From Gordius sp. MW1 (taxonomy: Eukaryota; Nematomorpha; Gordioida; Gordea; Gordiidae): 64,000 nucleotides of DNA. Each line of letters starts with the position of its first letter. Within the stretch, counting starts at the first letter, position 1. Shown one piece after another: positions 36,355 through 47,300 of the stretch. A model generated the notes under the pieces. That model made no database searches, was not told the DNA's origin, and worked only from the letters and a program-made list of their open reading frames with translations. The translations under genes were made by a program, and so were the position numbers. The stretch lies in the NCBI GenBank assembly GCA_964036665.1, contig OZ038530.1, forward strand, positions 8,694,501 through 8,758,500, in the 5' to 3' direction.

Positions 36355-38128
36355 TTGTATAATACAAGAATTTATTATTCGTTGTTCAATATTAGATTGT
36401 ATTTTTCTTATATATCAAAATTAGTACACAGATGTTATGCTAATGCGGGTAAGATCAAAAGGGGTATCCGACCTAAATAAGATACGAACTTGCAATTAAT
36501 GTATCTAGATAGAAGGGGGGGAGGGGGGTATGAGATACGCAAGTTTACAACTCTTGTGAATATAAGTACGGAGAGGGGGTGATCGATTATCAACGCGTGT
36601 GTATTGTATAGCAGCGCAGTAAGGGGTGGGGGGATTTGTATAGGAGGTTAGTATATGATAATTTCTATAGGAGGAGACGTTTGTATATGATAATTTCTAT
36701 AGGGGAGGACACAACACCTTCCCCTTTACAAAGAAAAATATCTGTTGTAGTCTGGAAAGTGATTTTGTTTAATACTGGACGTTGAAAAGTGGTATGGTTT
36801 AATACTGGATGTGGGATGGTTGACAGATTATATGTGACCATCCCTTGGTTTAGATTGAGAGGAACGTTTTCACTAGGCAACGCATAGATAAGATACTAAC
36901 AGATCTGTGGGCTAAAGTTTTGATTTCTAGATGTTTTACTATAAGGCTGAGGCATAGTTTATGTTGAGATTTTTTTTTTGTATATTTTTCTGACTTCGTG
37001 TCTGAATTTTATAGATTTAATGTTTTCTTCAAATCATTGGGATTGGTTTATAAATATTTTAATAATGTATATGGTTTTGAAGAATAGGGCCAGGGGTAGA
37101 GATATATGTAGACAAATAATTGCTATAATTAAATTAAAGGGTTTTTATCAACCAGGTTTTGGTTTTGGGGTTACAATATTCAAATATATAATTATAGCAA
37201 AAATATGATCTGCCGAAAAGTTAGACAACTAAACACTATTCAGGATTTTCTGATTTTGGGAATTGGATATTTTTTATATTTTTGTGTATTATCTTCTTGC
37301 GATTGTTGATTTAAATTTGTTTATTCAATCAGAGCAGCCTGGTGTGCTAGCTGTAAAGGTGAGGTGGGAAATTTCAGTTTTGGAAGGTTTTGAGAGTAAG
37401 GATGTGCCAAAGTGGGGTTTGGGGACGTTAGTTCTAAGGATTACATCGATCTGTGCTTCATATGGAAGGATAGGTCGTTCTTGGCAACGAGGTTTCTTGA
37501 TTCGAGCTGACTTCAAAAATAATAGGGGGGGGGGTCTTTTTTTTTTTTTTTATTGGTAGAATTTTTTCATATGTTTGGAGGTGACAGGCCAAGATATTGT
37601 TATTGTTTCATTTTCATCGCCAAAATTCATATTGTATTCGTTGTCATAATGTGAGGTATTGAACGATCTGATTTACAATTTAGTAATGGCTTGGCAATCT
37701 TGGTTGAGGAGCGCACTCGCAATCGTCACGTGATTTGAATTTTGTCAAGTTTTTTCGAAAAGACTTTTGTATAATACAAGAATTTATTATTCGTTGTTCA
37801 ATATTAGATTGTATTTTTCTTATATATCAAAATTAGTACACAGATGTTATGCTAATGCGGGTAAGATCAAAAGGGGTATCCGACCTAAATAAGATACGAA
37901 CTTGCAATTAATGTATCTAGATAGAAGGGGGGGAGGGGGGTATGAGATACGCAAGTTTACAACTCTTGTGAATATAAGTACGGAGAGGGGGTGATCGATT
38001 ATCAACGCGTGTGTATTGTATAGCAGCGCAGTGGGGGGTGGGGGGATTTGTATAGGAGGTTAGTATATGATAATTTCTATAGGAGGAGACGTTTGTATAT
38101 GATAATTTCTATAGGGGAGGACACAACA
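36355..38128. mobile_element. Young non-autonomous LTR-type element
   Basis: Two direct repeats of 362 bp (36355-36716 and 37767-38128) flank about 1.05 kb of internal DNA. The repeats differ at about two positions by eye, so the insertion is recent. CAATGTT lies on both sides (36348-36354, 38129-38135); the true duplication is 5-7 bp because the boundary is ambiguous. An uninterrupted related target is at 35950-35960. No gag or pol is recognisable, so it resembles a TRIM-like element; superfamily not assigned. Confidence 0.75.
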
Positions 38129-38852
38129 CAATGTTAACCTAATATTCCAATTCAAAAACGAAAACATTTCGATTCAGAATTTGGCCAATGGTCATTTAAT
38201 GGTCAGTAGCCAGAACACGATCAAAAATTCATATTATCAATGGTATTAACAAGAACAAAATATTAATTTATTAAAAAAAATAAAACTTTTGTCCTCTCCG
38301 GGTATCGAACCAGCAATTCAGAACGTTCGTCGGGATTCGAACCCACATCAGTAGAGGCATAGGCTTTTGTAAGAGGGGGGGGCAGAGGGACCTATATCAG
38401 TAGATGCAAGGGCCGGCCAAAAGTCATAATATCATTGGTATTATCAAAAACAATATATTAAAAAAAAGGAAAAAAAAATTTCAAATCACAATTTGGTTAA
38501 TGGTCATTTTTTATTGGTCAGTAGCCAACGGACGGCCAAAAAGTCATATTATCAATGGTATTAACAAGAACAATATATTAATTTAATTTGAAAAAAAATA
38601 AAAATTTTGCCCTCTCCGGGATTCGAACCCACATTAGTAGAGGCATAGACTTTTGGGGAGGGGGCGCAGGGACCCATATTAGTAGAGGCATACCTTCTAC
38701 GGGAGGGCACAGTGTAATTATCAATGTTACTAATTTTATTGATTCGAACTCCATAAAAATCGATAAAATGAATGAAGGAAGGCAACGGACGGACGGACAA
38801 CGGACGGACACCAAAAAGCGAACCCATAAATTGCATAGCAATTAATTATAAT

Positions 38853-39014
38853 CATGGGCGTAGCCAGGTTTTGGATTAGAGGGGGGGGGGGGGCAAAACG
38901 TTTAAAAGTTCAATTAGAGGGGGTAAAACTTTAATTTTTCAAAGTTTTTGCATTAAATTTTTTTTTCGTAATTTAGGGGGAAGGGGGCAGCCGCCCCCCC
39001 TGGCTACGCCCATG
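38853..39014. mobile_element. CATGGGCG-family MITE
   Basis: Ends CATGGGCGTAGCCAGG / CCTGGCTACGCCCATG are intact; flanks ATTATAAT / GTTATACT agree at 6 of 8. It sits at the centre of the inverted composite at 35411-41445. Confidence 0.88.
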
Positions 39015-40270
39015 GTTATACTGTAATTTATGACTGCTTGTATTAATCGCTCTGGCACTTTTGAACTCGCTTTTGGTTGTCCTGACCCTCCTGTCTAACT
39101 TGTAATTTTTGAATAAATGCCGTGGATACTTATAGGGGTTTGGCTGTGAACTTATGCTTCTGTAACTTTTATTTTAATTTTGCAAATACACTGGCTAATG
39201 CCCGCTGATTTGCTTTACTTTTTTCGACCTTGCCCGATCCCAAATTCCATAATTGTTTTTGTGCCCGACTAATTACCTTTATTAATGAATTGTGTACGGA
39301 TAATTGCAAAACTGGCTAAATGATTCCATGCAAATTAATGCTCAGGCGCTTATTAATTGCTATGCAATTTATGGGCTCGCTTTTTGTCGTTGTCCGTCCG
39401 TCCAACATTCTAAATTGCTGGTTCGATACCCGGAGAGGGCCAAATTTTTTTTTTTAATAAAATTAATATATTGTTCTTGTTAATACCATTGATAATATGA
39501 CTTTTTGACCGTGTCCTGGCTACTGACCAATGAAAAAATGACAACTGGCTAAATTGTGAATCGAAATTTCTTTTTCGTTTTTGAATTGGTATATTAGGTT
39601 AACATTGATAATTACCCTATGCCCTCCCCTAGAAGGGCCTATGCCTCTACTAATATGGGTCCCTGTGCCCCCCCCCCTACAAAACCCTACTACAGATGTG
39701 GGTTCGAACACCGGCGAGGGCAAATTCATAATTGCTGGTTCGATACCCGGAGAGGGCAAAAAAATTTTTTTAATTAAATTAATTTATTGTTCTTGTTAAT
39801 ACCATTATATGACTTTTTGACCGTGCCCGGGCTACTGACCAATGAAAAAATGACCATTGGCCAAATTGTGATTCGAAATTTTTTTTCGTCTCTCATGTAT
39901 TTATATCCTTTTTGACCGTGTCCTGGCTACTGACCAATGAAAAAAATGATCATTGGCCAAATAATAAATTGAAATTTTTTTTCGTTTTTTTCGTCTCTTA
40001 TGTATTTACATCCTTTTTGACCGTGTCCTGGCTACTGACCAATGAAAAAATGACCATTGACCTAAGTATAAATCAAATATTTTTTCTCTCGTTTTTATGA
40101 ATTGCTATATTAGGTTAACATTGATAATTACCTATGCCCCCCTATAAGGGCCTATGCCTCTACTGATATAGGTCCCTGTGCCCTCTCCCCCCACAAAGGC
40201 TTATGCCTCTACTGATGTGGGTTCGAATCCAGGAGAGGGCAAATATTTTTTTTTAAATTAAATTAATATA

Positions 40271-41025
40271 TTTTTTTTATATGTAATTACTTTATTTTAA
40301 ACTTTAATTGTATACAAATTTACAGTAACGACTAAAAAGTATAATAAGAAAGGTATAAACGCGCGAAGACTAAACGGATGGCATCGAGCCGTGAATGGAA
40401 ATCGTGTTAGATCTAACGATTTCCATTGTAATCCTCTGTCTGATGCAATACGACTCTTTCGAATCCAATGAGACCATGGAAATTGCTCTCCCAATTTGTT
40501 TTAAAAAGAGGCATTGGATGCCTAGGTTTCCGATTGTGGAAGCCACTAAGGGAATAAATATTGTTTCTGAAAGGGAAGAGTATTTATTTGACTTCCTACT
40601 TTCAGTGCTGACTAAAAGGTCAGGAGAGGAGTTGGAGGGGGCGAATATGTCGACCGTGGTGAAGTCCCAGGTGAGATTCAGTCTGCGGGACCAGGGGATA
40701 AACGTAACGCCGTCGGGTCTTTTTCCATCTAGTGTGCTGAGGCCGACGGGTTCCAAGGTATTTGGAAAGCCTGCCTTCCTTAGGTACTGGCCGATTAGTT
40801 TGTTAATCGCCGTGTGCCTGGGGTTGCGCCCTTTGCTGTATTTGCAGTGGAGGGGGTGATGGCCATTGGGTTGGACCGGCTGTTTACATTGGTCGCATAC
40901 GAATGGGGATACGATGTCACAGCCTAGACGCAGGCCTATGGCAATTCGTAGCTCCTCACCGGACATGTGAAGTCCCAGGTTCCTGCTAGGGATTGCCTGG
41001 AGCCATTCGTAAGCGCTGTTGGAAG
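40271..41025 (-). mobile_element. Young 5'-truncated LINE tail
   Basis: The minus-strand frame from 41025 to the stop at 40370 is fully open (about 218 codons). It matches the C-terminal region of non-LTR retrotransposon proteins: YEWLQAIPSRNLGLHMSGEE, a CDQC...HHPLHC zinc knuckle, then GKRPDGVTFIPW and LTWDFTTVD, which resemble a PD-(D/E)xK-type nuclease core, and RQRITMEIVRSNT near the end. A short 3' UTR ends in an A-rich tail (T run at 40271). AATATA flanks both sides (40265-40270, 41026-41031), a plausible short target duplication within the composite repeat. The clade is not assigned. Confidence 0.75.
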
Positions 41026-41445
41026 AATATATTGTTCTTGTTAATACCATTGATAATATGACCTTTTGACCGTCCGCTGGCTACTGACCAATGGAAAAAA
41101 TGACAACTGGCCAAATTGTGAATCGAATTTTTTTTTCGCTTTTTTTCGTCTCTTATGTATTTTATATTCTTTTTGACCGTCTCCTGGCTGCTGCCCAATG
41201 GGAAAATGACCCTTGGCCAAAGTGTATCACATTTTTTTTCATTTTAAATATAGGCTATTTGGCAGTCTGCTGGCTACTGACCAATGGAAAAAATGACCAA
41301 TGGCCAAAGTGAGATTAAAATCGACATTTTATACCCGCCCCCCCATAGGCATTCTCGTCCCTTCCCACCTAGCTCGCCCATAAATTGCATAGCAAATATG
41401 CTACGTTTATACGAAATATAGATGAGTTTCGTTCCCCCTTACCTC

Positions 41446-42119
41446 CTGCACCTCCTTAATACTTCTATTTTTTCTATATATATAGATCTTTGTATTTAAC
41501 CAATATGTCTTTCTTTATTTATATACTTCGCTTATTTATGAACCTTGTTTCGTGAAAATAAACTTTTTAACAATTAATTTATTGTAAATGCATGTTTTTT
41601 ATATTTAGTAAACCTTCTTTTAATAAAAAACATTAGCATTTTAAAATTTTTATTAGCAAAAGTAAAACATGGCATTTTGATTAAATATTCTTTGGGTTTA
41701 GTAGATAGCATATAATTTTAAACTATTATTTATAGTCAATTTTTTTGCACTAACCTATAACCTATAAGAGGCTTTAATAAACTTATATTTAAAAGTTGGG
41801 AAGTGTTCCTATATTGGTATTAAAGTTCTGATCATTTTAAGATGGGGGTTTGATACACATCATAAGTCTGTTCAGAATTAAGTTTTCATAAATAGTCTCG
41901 AGGAATAATAAAGCGTCTAATAGCATTTATTTAAAGGGTCTTTTATCATGTGAAAATAGGTTGATTTTAAGGTCGGCAATGATATTTGTAAACGCTTACT
42001 TATCCTATATTCATAACTGTTTGATTGCTTGAAATTCACTAAGTAACATTAATTAAACCTTATTTACAACTTACTTCTATATATACTTTACGTATACACC
42101 TTATATGTTTTAAAACTAG
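41446..42119. other. AT-rich upstream/intron stretch of the ML-domain gene
   Basis: No exon with a signal peptide in the required phase could be found here. The open MSFFIYILRLFMNLVS at about 41504 looks signal-like but lacks a donor in the right phase. Confidence 0.3.
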
Positions 42120-43089
42120 ATGAAGCCATTAAAATGGTAGTGGGAAAAATTGTGTTGAACACAAGGAACAATTCTCATGCCGCCATTCATTTTGTAGCCA
42201 ACATAACACTGAGTGAGACTTTTTTTAAATTTCTATATTTGCATTTATATTTATTTTTTTAAAGACGCTACGGATTATTCAAGTAGGTTTGTGATCGATC
42301 GAATTGAAGATGGCGCCAGAATATTTACCAAAACTATATGCGAAAATAAAAGTCCAATCAAATGTCCGGTTAATGTTGGAATCAACACGGTGGATTGGAC
42401 GTATTTCATCCCGCTTCTAAAAGAAACTCCTACAGTATTTGTCGTGCTTTATTAAATATATTAGACTTATAAAGTTTGTGTACCACATTTTAAATTCATT
42501 CTTAATGTGGTGAGGCCGCTTGCGGTTAATGCTTTTAAATTAAAGCAAGTTTAAATATTGTTATTATGATACAATATGTAGGTATTATCAATTAACTTTA
42601 TTGGGTTTAGGATAAAAAGTCTTTGCCTTGAGATGTAAGTTGAAAGTAAACGAAAAAGGGAAGACCTTAGGTAATGTGGAACATAGTATTGATATGGACT
42701 TAGGGAGGCACAAGTAAAAGTGAACCTGATTAAATAGAGGTATCAAGGGGACCTAAAAGAACAGTTGACGATTGAGTTCTACAAACAGCTTTAGAAAAAT
42801 AATTTGTCCTTTTTTCACGTGAAGGTTCAGTCTGTCCAAGAGTAAAAAGATAGCTACGCCACTGAAATTAATTATTTTTTTAACTTACTTTTTAATCTTT
42901 ATGCCATTAATTTTTGTAACGCATTTAAAACATAAATATAACTGAATCTAGAAACCAAATCAGAGTTAATATAAATTAAATATAAATATTTTGTTTTAGC
43001 ATGGTGTGGGATTCGATGGAGAAATTGTCAACACCTACAACCACACCACAACATGTTTTACCTTTGACGTACCATACCGTGAAGTCTAA
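42120..43089 (+). CDS. ML-domain (NPC2-like) secreted lipid-binding protein, last three exons
   Basis: Exons 42120-42212, 42265-42443 and 43000-43089 join in phase (phase 1, then 0) and end at TAA 43087. ML-domain proteins are secreted beta-sandwiches that bind sterols or other lipids. Seen: the strand AAIHFVANITL; the disulfide pair CENKSPIKCPVNVG, matching NPC2 CKSGINCPI; and a terminal TTTCFTFDVPYREV, matching NPC2 FCWEIPVQI. The exon with the signal peptide and the first three Cys of NPC2 was not found upstream. AATAAA is at 43142. It could also be a mite-allergen-type ML protein rather than true NPC2. It converges with the GON gene. Confidence 0.75.
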
Positions 43090-43439
43090 AGTTATGCCAA
43101 AAACAAAATCAGATAGGCATCACACTAAATGACGTTCAATCAATAAAATATAGTTTCTTTCGCAGTTTCAAGACCAACTAGAATCAATCGTCTTTATAAA
43201 AAAAGTGACAACATTTAACAATTATGCGATAAAGCTTATATTTGTACCTATTTTGATGAGATACTTACTTACATCATTTGTAAATAGCGTGTTCGATTGA
43301 ATTTTAATGTATAGAAATAAAGTTAAAAATTTTTTTAATGAATTGGATTATTAAATATTTTTCCAAATTAAATTCTAAAATCCTGATAATACTTATAAAT
43401 GAGGAGACCTTTTAATAAAAACTACACTCTTTGGTACAT

Positions 43440-43730
43440 AGTTTTTGGACCTTGTTATTTTGGTTTAAAATATACAATGACGCAGCACAATTAAAGCGGT
43501 CGAGTTGTGAAATTACAATCATCAAAATTACAAAATGTTACAAAAAGAGTGGCAGACTACAAAACGTTCGCGACAGAAATCAAACGAAAGCAAACACGAT
43601 TGTTATTGTATCCGCGTCGCCCAAAAAATGCCGTTTAAAGTGACGCAAATAAGATGGAGTCGTAAGCACGTAACGAACCCGGCTGCAAGCCCGGGTGTGA
43701 GATCAATTCGACTTTTCGTAATCTGATGAT
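43440..43730. other. GC-richer unexplained segment between convergent genes
   Basis: This stretch has many CpG sites and a hairpin-like CCCGGCTGCAAGCCCGGG (about 43678-43697) in an otherwise AT-rich spacer. Two short plus frames (43431-43643, 43535-43726) show no family. It may be the 3' UTR of either gene or an unknown exon. Confidence 0.3.
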
Positions 43731-44309
43731 AACACAAATAAAAGAATTAAAATACATTTGTATTCTATAAGACCTTGAGTTTCTTTACGAATAAATGTTT
43801 CAGTGAATCAAATTTGGTTATTTTTAACAATTTTAGGGGCCAAATAACATCTATAAAATAACCCGATGGTTTTAAATTAATTCTTCAGGATATGTATGTT
43901 AATTAGTTACCGATTAGTAGACCATGCAGCATTTTCAACACTTATGTTAAAGTATATGTAAAGGGTTAATAAAGGTTGGTTCATAAAGAATAGGTGTTTA
44001 ATGAGTATCAAAGCGTCAATGGGTGAGCCCAATAGCGTTCGCATTTTAAAAAAAAACTGATCCTCGAAAATTAAAATTATTGATAATAAAATTTGAATAA
44101 TTTTGTGAAAATAACAATCTTTTCACAAGACCACCATGAGACTCCAACAAACAGTCGGGAAGGGGTGCCAATTTATAACTTTTAAACATGTATTCAATTG
44201 CAGGAGCACGGCATTTGAAGGCGCAAGCCTTTTAAACGTAATTTGGAATTTGATTCGTGAAAATGTAGTTGAAAGGCGTGATGTCAAAATATCTTACTTA
44301 TAAACGGTT

Positions 44310-47300
44310 TTAAATGGGAATGATGACTAGCCCCTTTTCATCGTGGACCGTGCATCTGCCGCAGTAACCTCCGCACGTCCCGTTTATTTGGGTTAAATTC
44401 TTGAAATAATCAAAATGCGAATGTAACATAAACCAATTAAACAAACATAATTAAAGAAAGTGTTAACCACAAAATTTAACGCGGCCTTTAATTTCTAACT
44501 TAGAAATTTCAGTATTTTAAAATAAGTTTACAAGTATTAACATTATAAGAGTGATTAATGTCGACGACATATTCTATGCAAACGACGGCATTAAAAATTA
44601 ATTGTAGAGCAAATAAATGTTAAATTTCTGAAAAGCCATAAAATTATTTTTCTGTCAAGTTTACCGACCAAAAATTCTAATTATTTAAGTGTCAATTGCA
44701 GAATAGTGTAATAAGGGTCACGTAATTGCGTCATTTCATGAAAAAGAAGGTCAAAAATGGGTTGTAATGGTGTCTTTAAAACAAAATTGTTTTCGAAAAG
44801 TTGTGTGAGTCTACTTGGTTAGCGGTAATTTTCAAGACTGATCGATGACCAAATTTATCCCATTGTGACGAGTGTGTCAGAGCGAAGCCGGTATTCGAAA
44901 GATCGACGTTAAATTTGCCCTGCAAAATCACACTCTGATTATAATGTTTCAAAAACATAGAATTTAAGTTGCCATTTTTATTTAAGGCGGTAGAGTAATT
45001 TTTTCAAACTTACTACAACTACCAAAATCAGCACGGTTGGGTTTAAAACGTCTTTATAAACCCAATGAAACATTTAAACCTTATCCAATGCCTGCTGTTC
45101 TAGGCTATCAATTTAGCAGAAAAATACACTACTACCATATTCAATTAGAATGGCTAGGGATAACCAAACTATAGTATTGCACCAGGGGACCTATAATTTT
45201 AAAATTAATAAACCTGTGGACATCTGGCTAGACTAAAGCAATCGCCGGCCGTAGCATATGGGATTTGGGCTCCCGCGGTCGTATTGGAAAACGTGAAGTC
45301 GTTACCTGATAAAAAAAAATCCAAGGCTGATATTAAGAAACGTCAAGTATTTAGATGTAATAATACCACACTTTGAATGTCATAAAATGCTAATTGTATG
45401 GGCGAAAATAGTCAAGACTAAAATTAGCGTAGAAGTCTTTAATATATATTACAAAGGTACACTATTTAATATATATGAAATTTTTTCGATATTTATAAAA
45501 TATCATATCCATACAATATACGTACATATAAAATTCTTATAGGTTTTAACATGATTTTTACATTTTGTTAAAACAAAATAAGGGTCCAGAAACAGTTGCA
45601 GAGCATCGAGAAAAGGGATATACTAATAATTGAAAACTGCTCAGTAGAAAATTGCAAAAAATAATCTGATAAAACCTAGGAATTGAACCAATAAAATAAA
45701 TTGTTAATTTAAAGTGTACACTTTAATTTATTAAGATCAGTTTAATGTCATGATTTCTCACCGATAATTCGTAAATTGGTGAGTTCCAAGCGAATTTTGG
45801 AAAAATGTGTGATGCCCGACATGTTATTTTCGGTTTTGACGCATTTGCAATCCCCAATTTTCGGATCGAATTCGGGACACGCGTTCGGAATAATTAATCT
45901 ACGATATAAAAGGATTCTTTGTTATTTAAATAAGGTGCATAGGGGGGGGGCAAATTTATAAAACCATTATTTCCATTATATATATAAGAAATTTTATATT
46001 TATTATAACATTTATAAATTAAATATATTTATATCGAAATATAGACAATAGCCAGGAGCCTGAATTTATTACGTTTCCTACTTAGATATTAAATCTTATT
46101 TACTCATTCCTAATATAAGAAGTAGGTACAAGAAATTTTTGCAATAAATTATATTTGTTCATTCAAAAAAAATTATTAAAGGCTTACAAAGATCTTTAAG
46201 CTAAAAACAATCCAAAATAGCTGCATTTTGGACGACATTTTTGAGACGCACAAAGTTTGAACTGTGGTCTTAGACTTAAGATTATTTTCCTTTAAAACCC
46301 TTTATGAATGACCTATAATTCGGGACATGAGGCCATGAAAATTTATAATTGTGGCATGAATTTTCACAAATCGAAAAAAATTGGGGACATACTAAAGGTT
46401 CAAAGGATAATCTTAAACGACATTTAAAAAAATTTATATATTACTAATGTAAAATACCACCAAAAGATGATGTATTTTCCCAGGGTATATTGAACCAAAA
46501 CTATCAATCCCATTCAATTACTATAATCCTACATTTTTCCCAACTCTTTATAAAATCCAAACAAAACTTTTATTCATGTAAAATCATGAAAACCGTTTGT
46601 CGTAAAAGTGGGAGTAGTTTATCGAATCACCCGTAGACAATGTTAGGTATTCTTTAGGAGAGGCCAATTTCATGCCGTGACAATAAATCTGTACAAAGCA
46701 TTAAATATTAAAATGGCAATAACTATAAAAGAATTAACATTATTGATAAATAAAAGATGAACATTTTAAATGATAAACAAAATAATAAGAAACGACTGAA
46801 GAATTAAAGAGAGCCACATTTTAAAATAACTAAGTCATACATTGAGGTTATAATGAATAAGAACCAGCCAACATTAAAACAGAATGAAAATAATCGGTGT
46901 CTTTAACATTAAATAAAAAAACTAACCCATTTATATGGACCCTAAATATAAAAAAGTTACAATACGCTGAATGGAACCTTGAAGATTGGGGAACCACTTA
47001 GTTAATTTTTACATTTACTGTTATCGTAATAATTTTATTGTAGAAATTCATACATCTAACATACTAACCAAAGCAGAAAGTAATTTGTATTTTGTTTTAA
47101 ATGCTTTCAATTTGCAAGTTACCTTTTTTCGCAGGCCTCGAACCATTATATCGTATGTACCATCGGTGGAGATATTCGCGCGAATTTTCAATTCGGAACA
47201 TGATTTCACCTTGCCTATTAAGTTGGAATATCATATTTAAAATGTATGGTAAAGTCACATTCGTAATTATAGCTATACCTTGGGAAATTTGACAGGATTA

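Larger units (their letters stand above)
35843..40240. repeat. Dispersed tRNA-like B-box motif inside the composite
   Basis: GTGGGTTCGAATCCCGGAG, a match to the tRNA T-arm/B box, recurs near 35843, 36235, 38330 and 38615 (minus) and near 39698 and 40217 (plus). Related GGTTCGATACCCGGAGAG copies lie near 38290 (minus), 39420 and 39737 (plus). Most copies are linked to TATGCCTCTACTGAT or a close variant. None folds into a full tRNA that I can see, so this is a tRNA-derived module spread with the repeat. Confidence 0.6.
35411..41445. mobile_element. Helentron-like composite, two inverted halves
   Basis: The left terminus has a perfect hairpin CGGGCCTTCGGCCCG (35413-35427), a GGGAAGGGG-rich tract and a subterminal block (35500-35605: ACTCATCTATACTTCG, ATGAGCGAGAAAGG). 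The right terminus carries that block inverted (41325-41440) but no hairpin. Between them, repeats containing GGTCAGTAGCCAGCGGACGG and AATGGTATTAACAAGAACAA run in minus orientation up to about 38850 and in plus orientation from about 39350. The halves meet at GGACGGACGG microsatellites and AATTGCATAGCAATT palindromes (38780-38850; 39350-39410). Microsatellite plus tandem core plus hairpin end is the layout of Helentron-associated elements (Drosophila INE-1/DINE-1, bivalve pearl). The family call is inferred. Confidence 0.6.

Noticed and set aside
37263-37559. 98-codon plus-strand frame inside the young LTR-type element
   Set aside because: No gag, protease, reverse transcriptase or integrase character; read as non-coding internal sequence.
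35843-38345. Possible tRNA genes on the minus strand (GGGTTCGAATCCC)
   Set aside because: Only the T-arm-like part is present; no matching acceptor, D or anticodon arms at tRNA spacing, and the motif is part of a repeated unit.
41504-41560. Signal-peptide exon for the ML-domain gene
   Set aside because: The hydrophobic frame has no donor that gives phase 1 needed by the exon at 42120.
47101-47292. Plus-strand frames at 46986-47292 as an exon after TTTTTTCGCAG
   Set aside because: The minus strand here encodes the first GON-domain exon (47214-47123), with better family match and phase; the plus frames are shadows.
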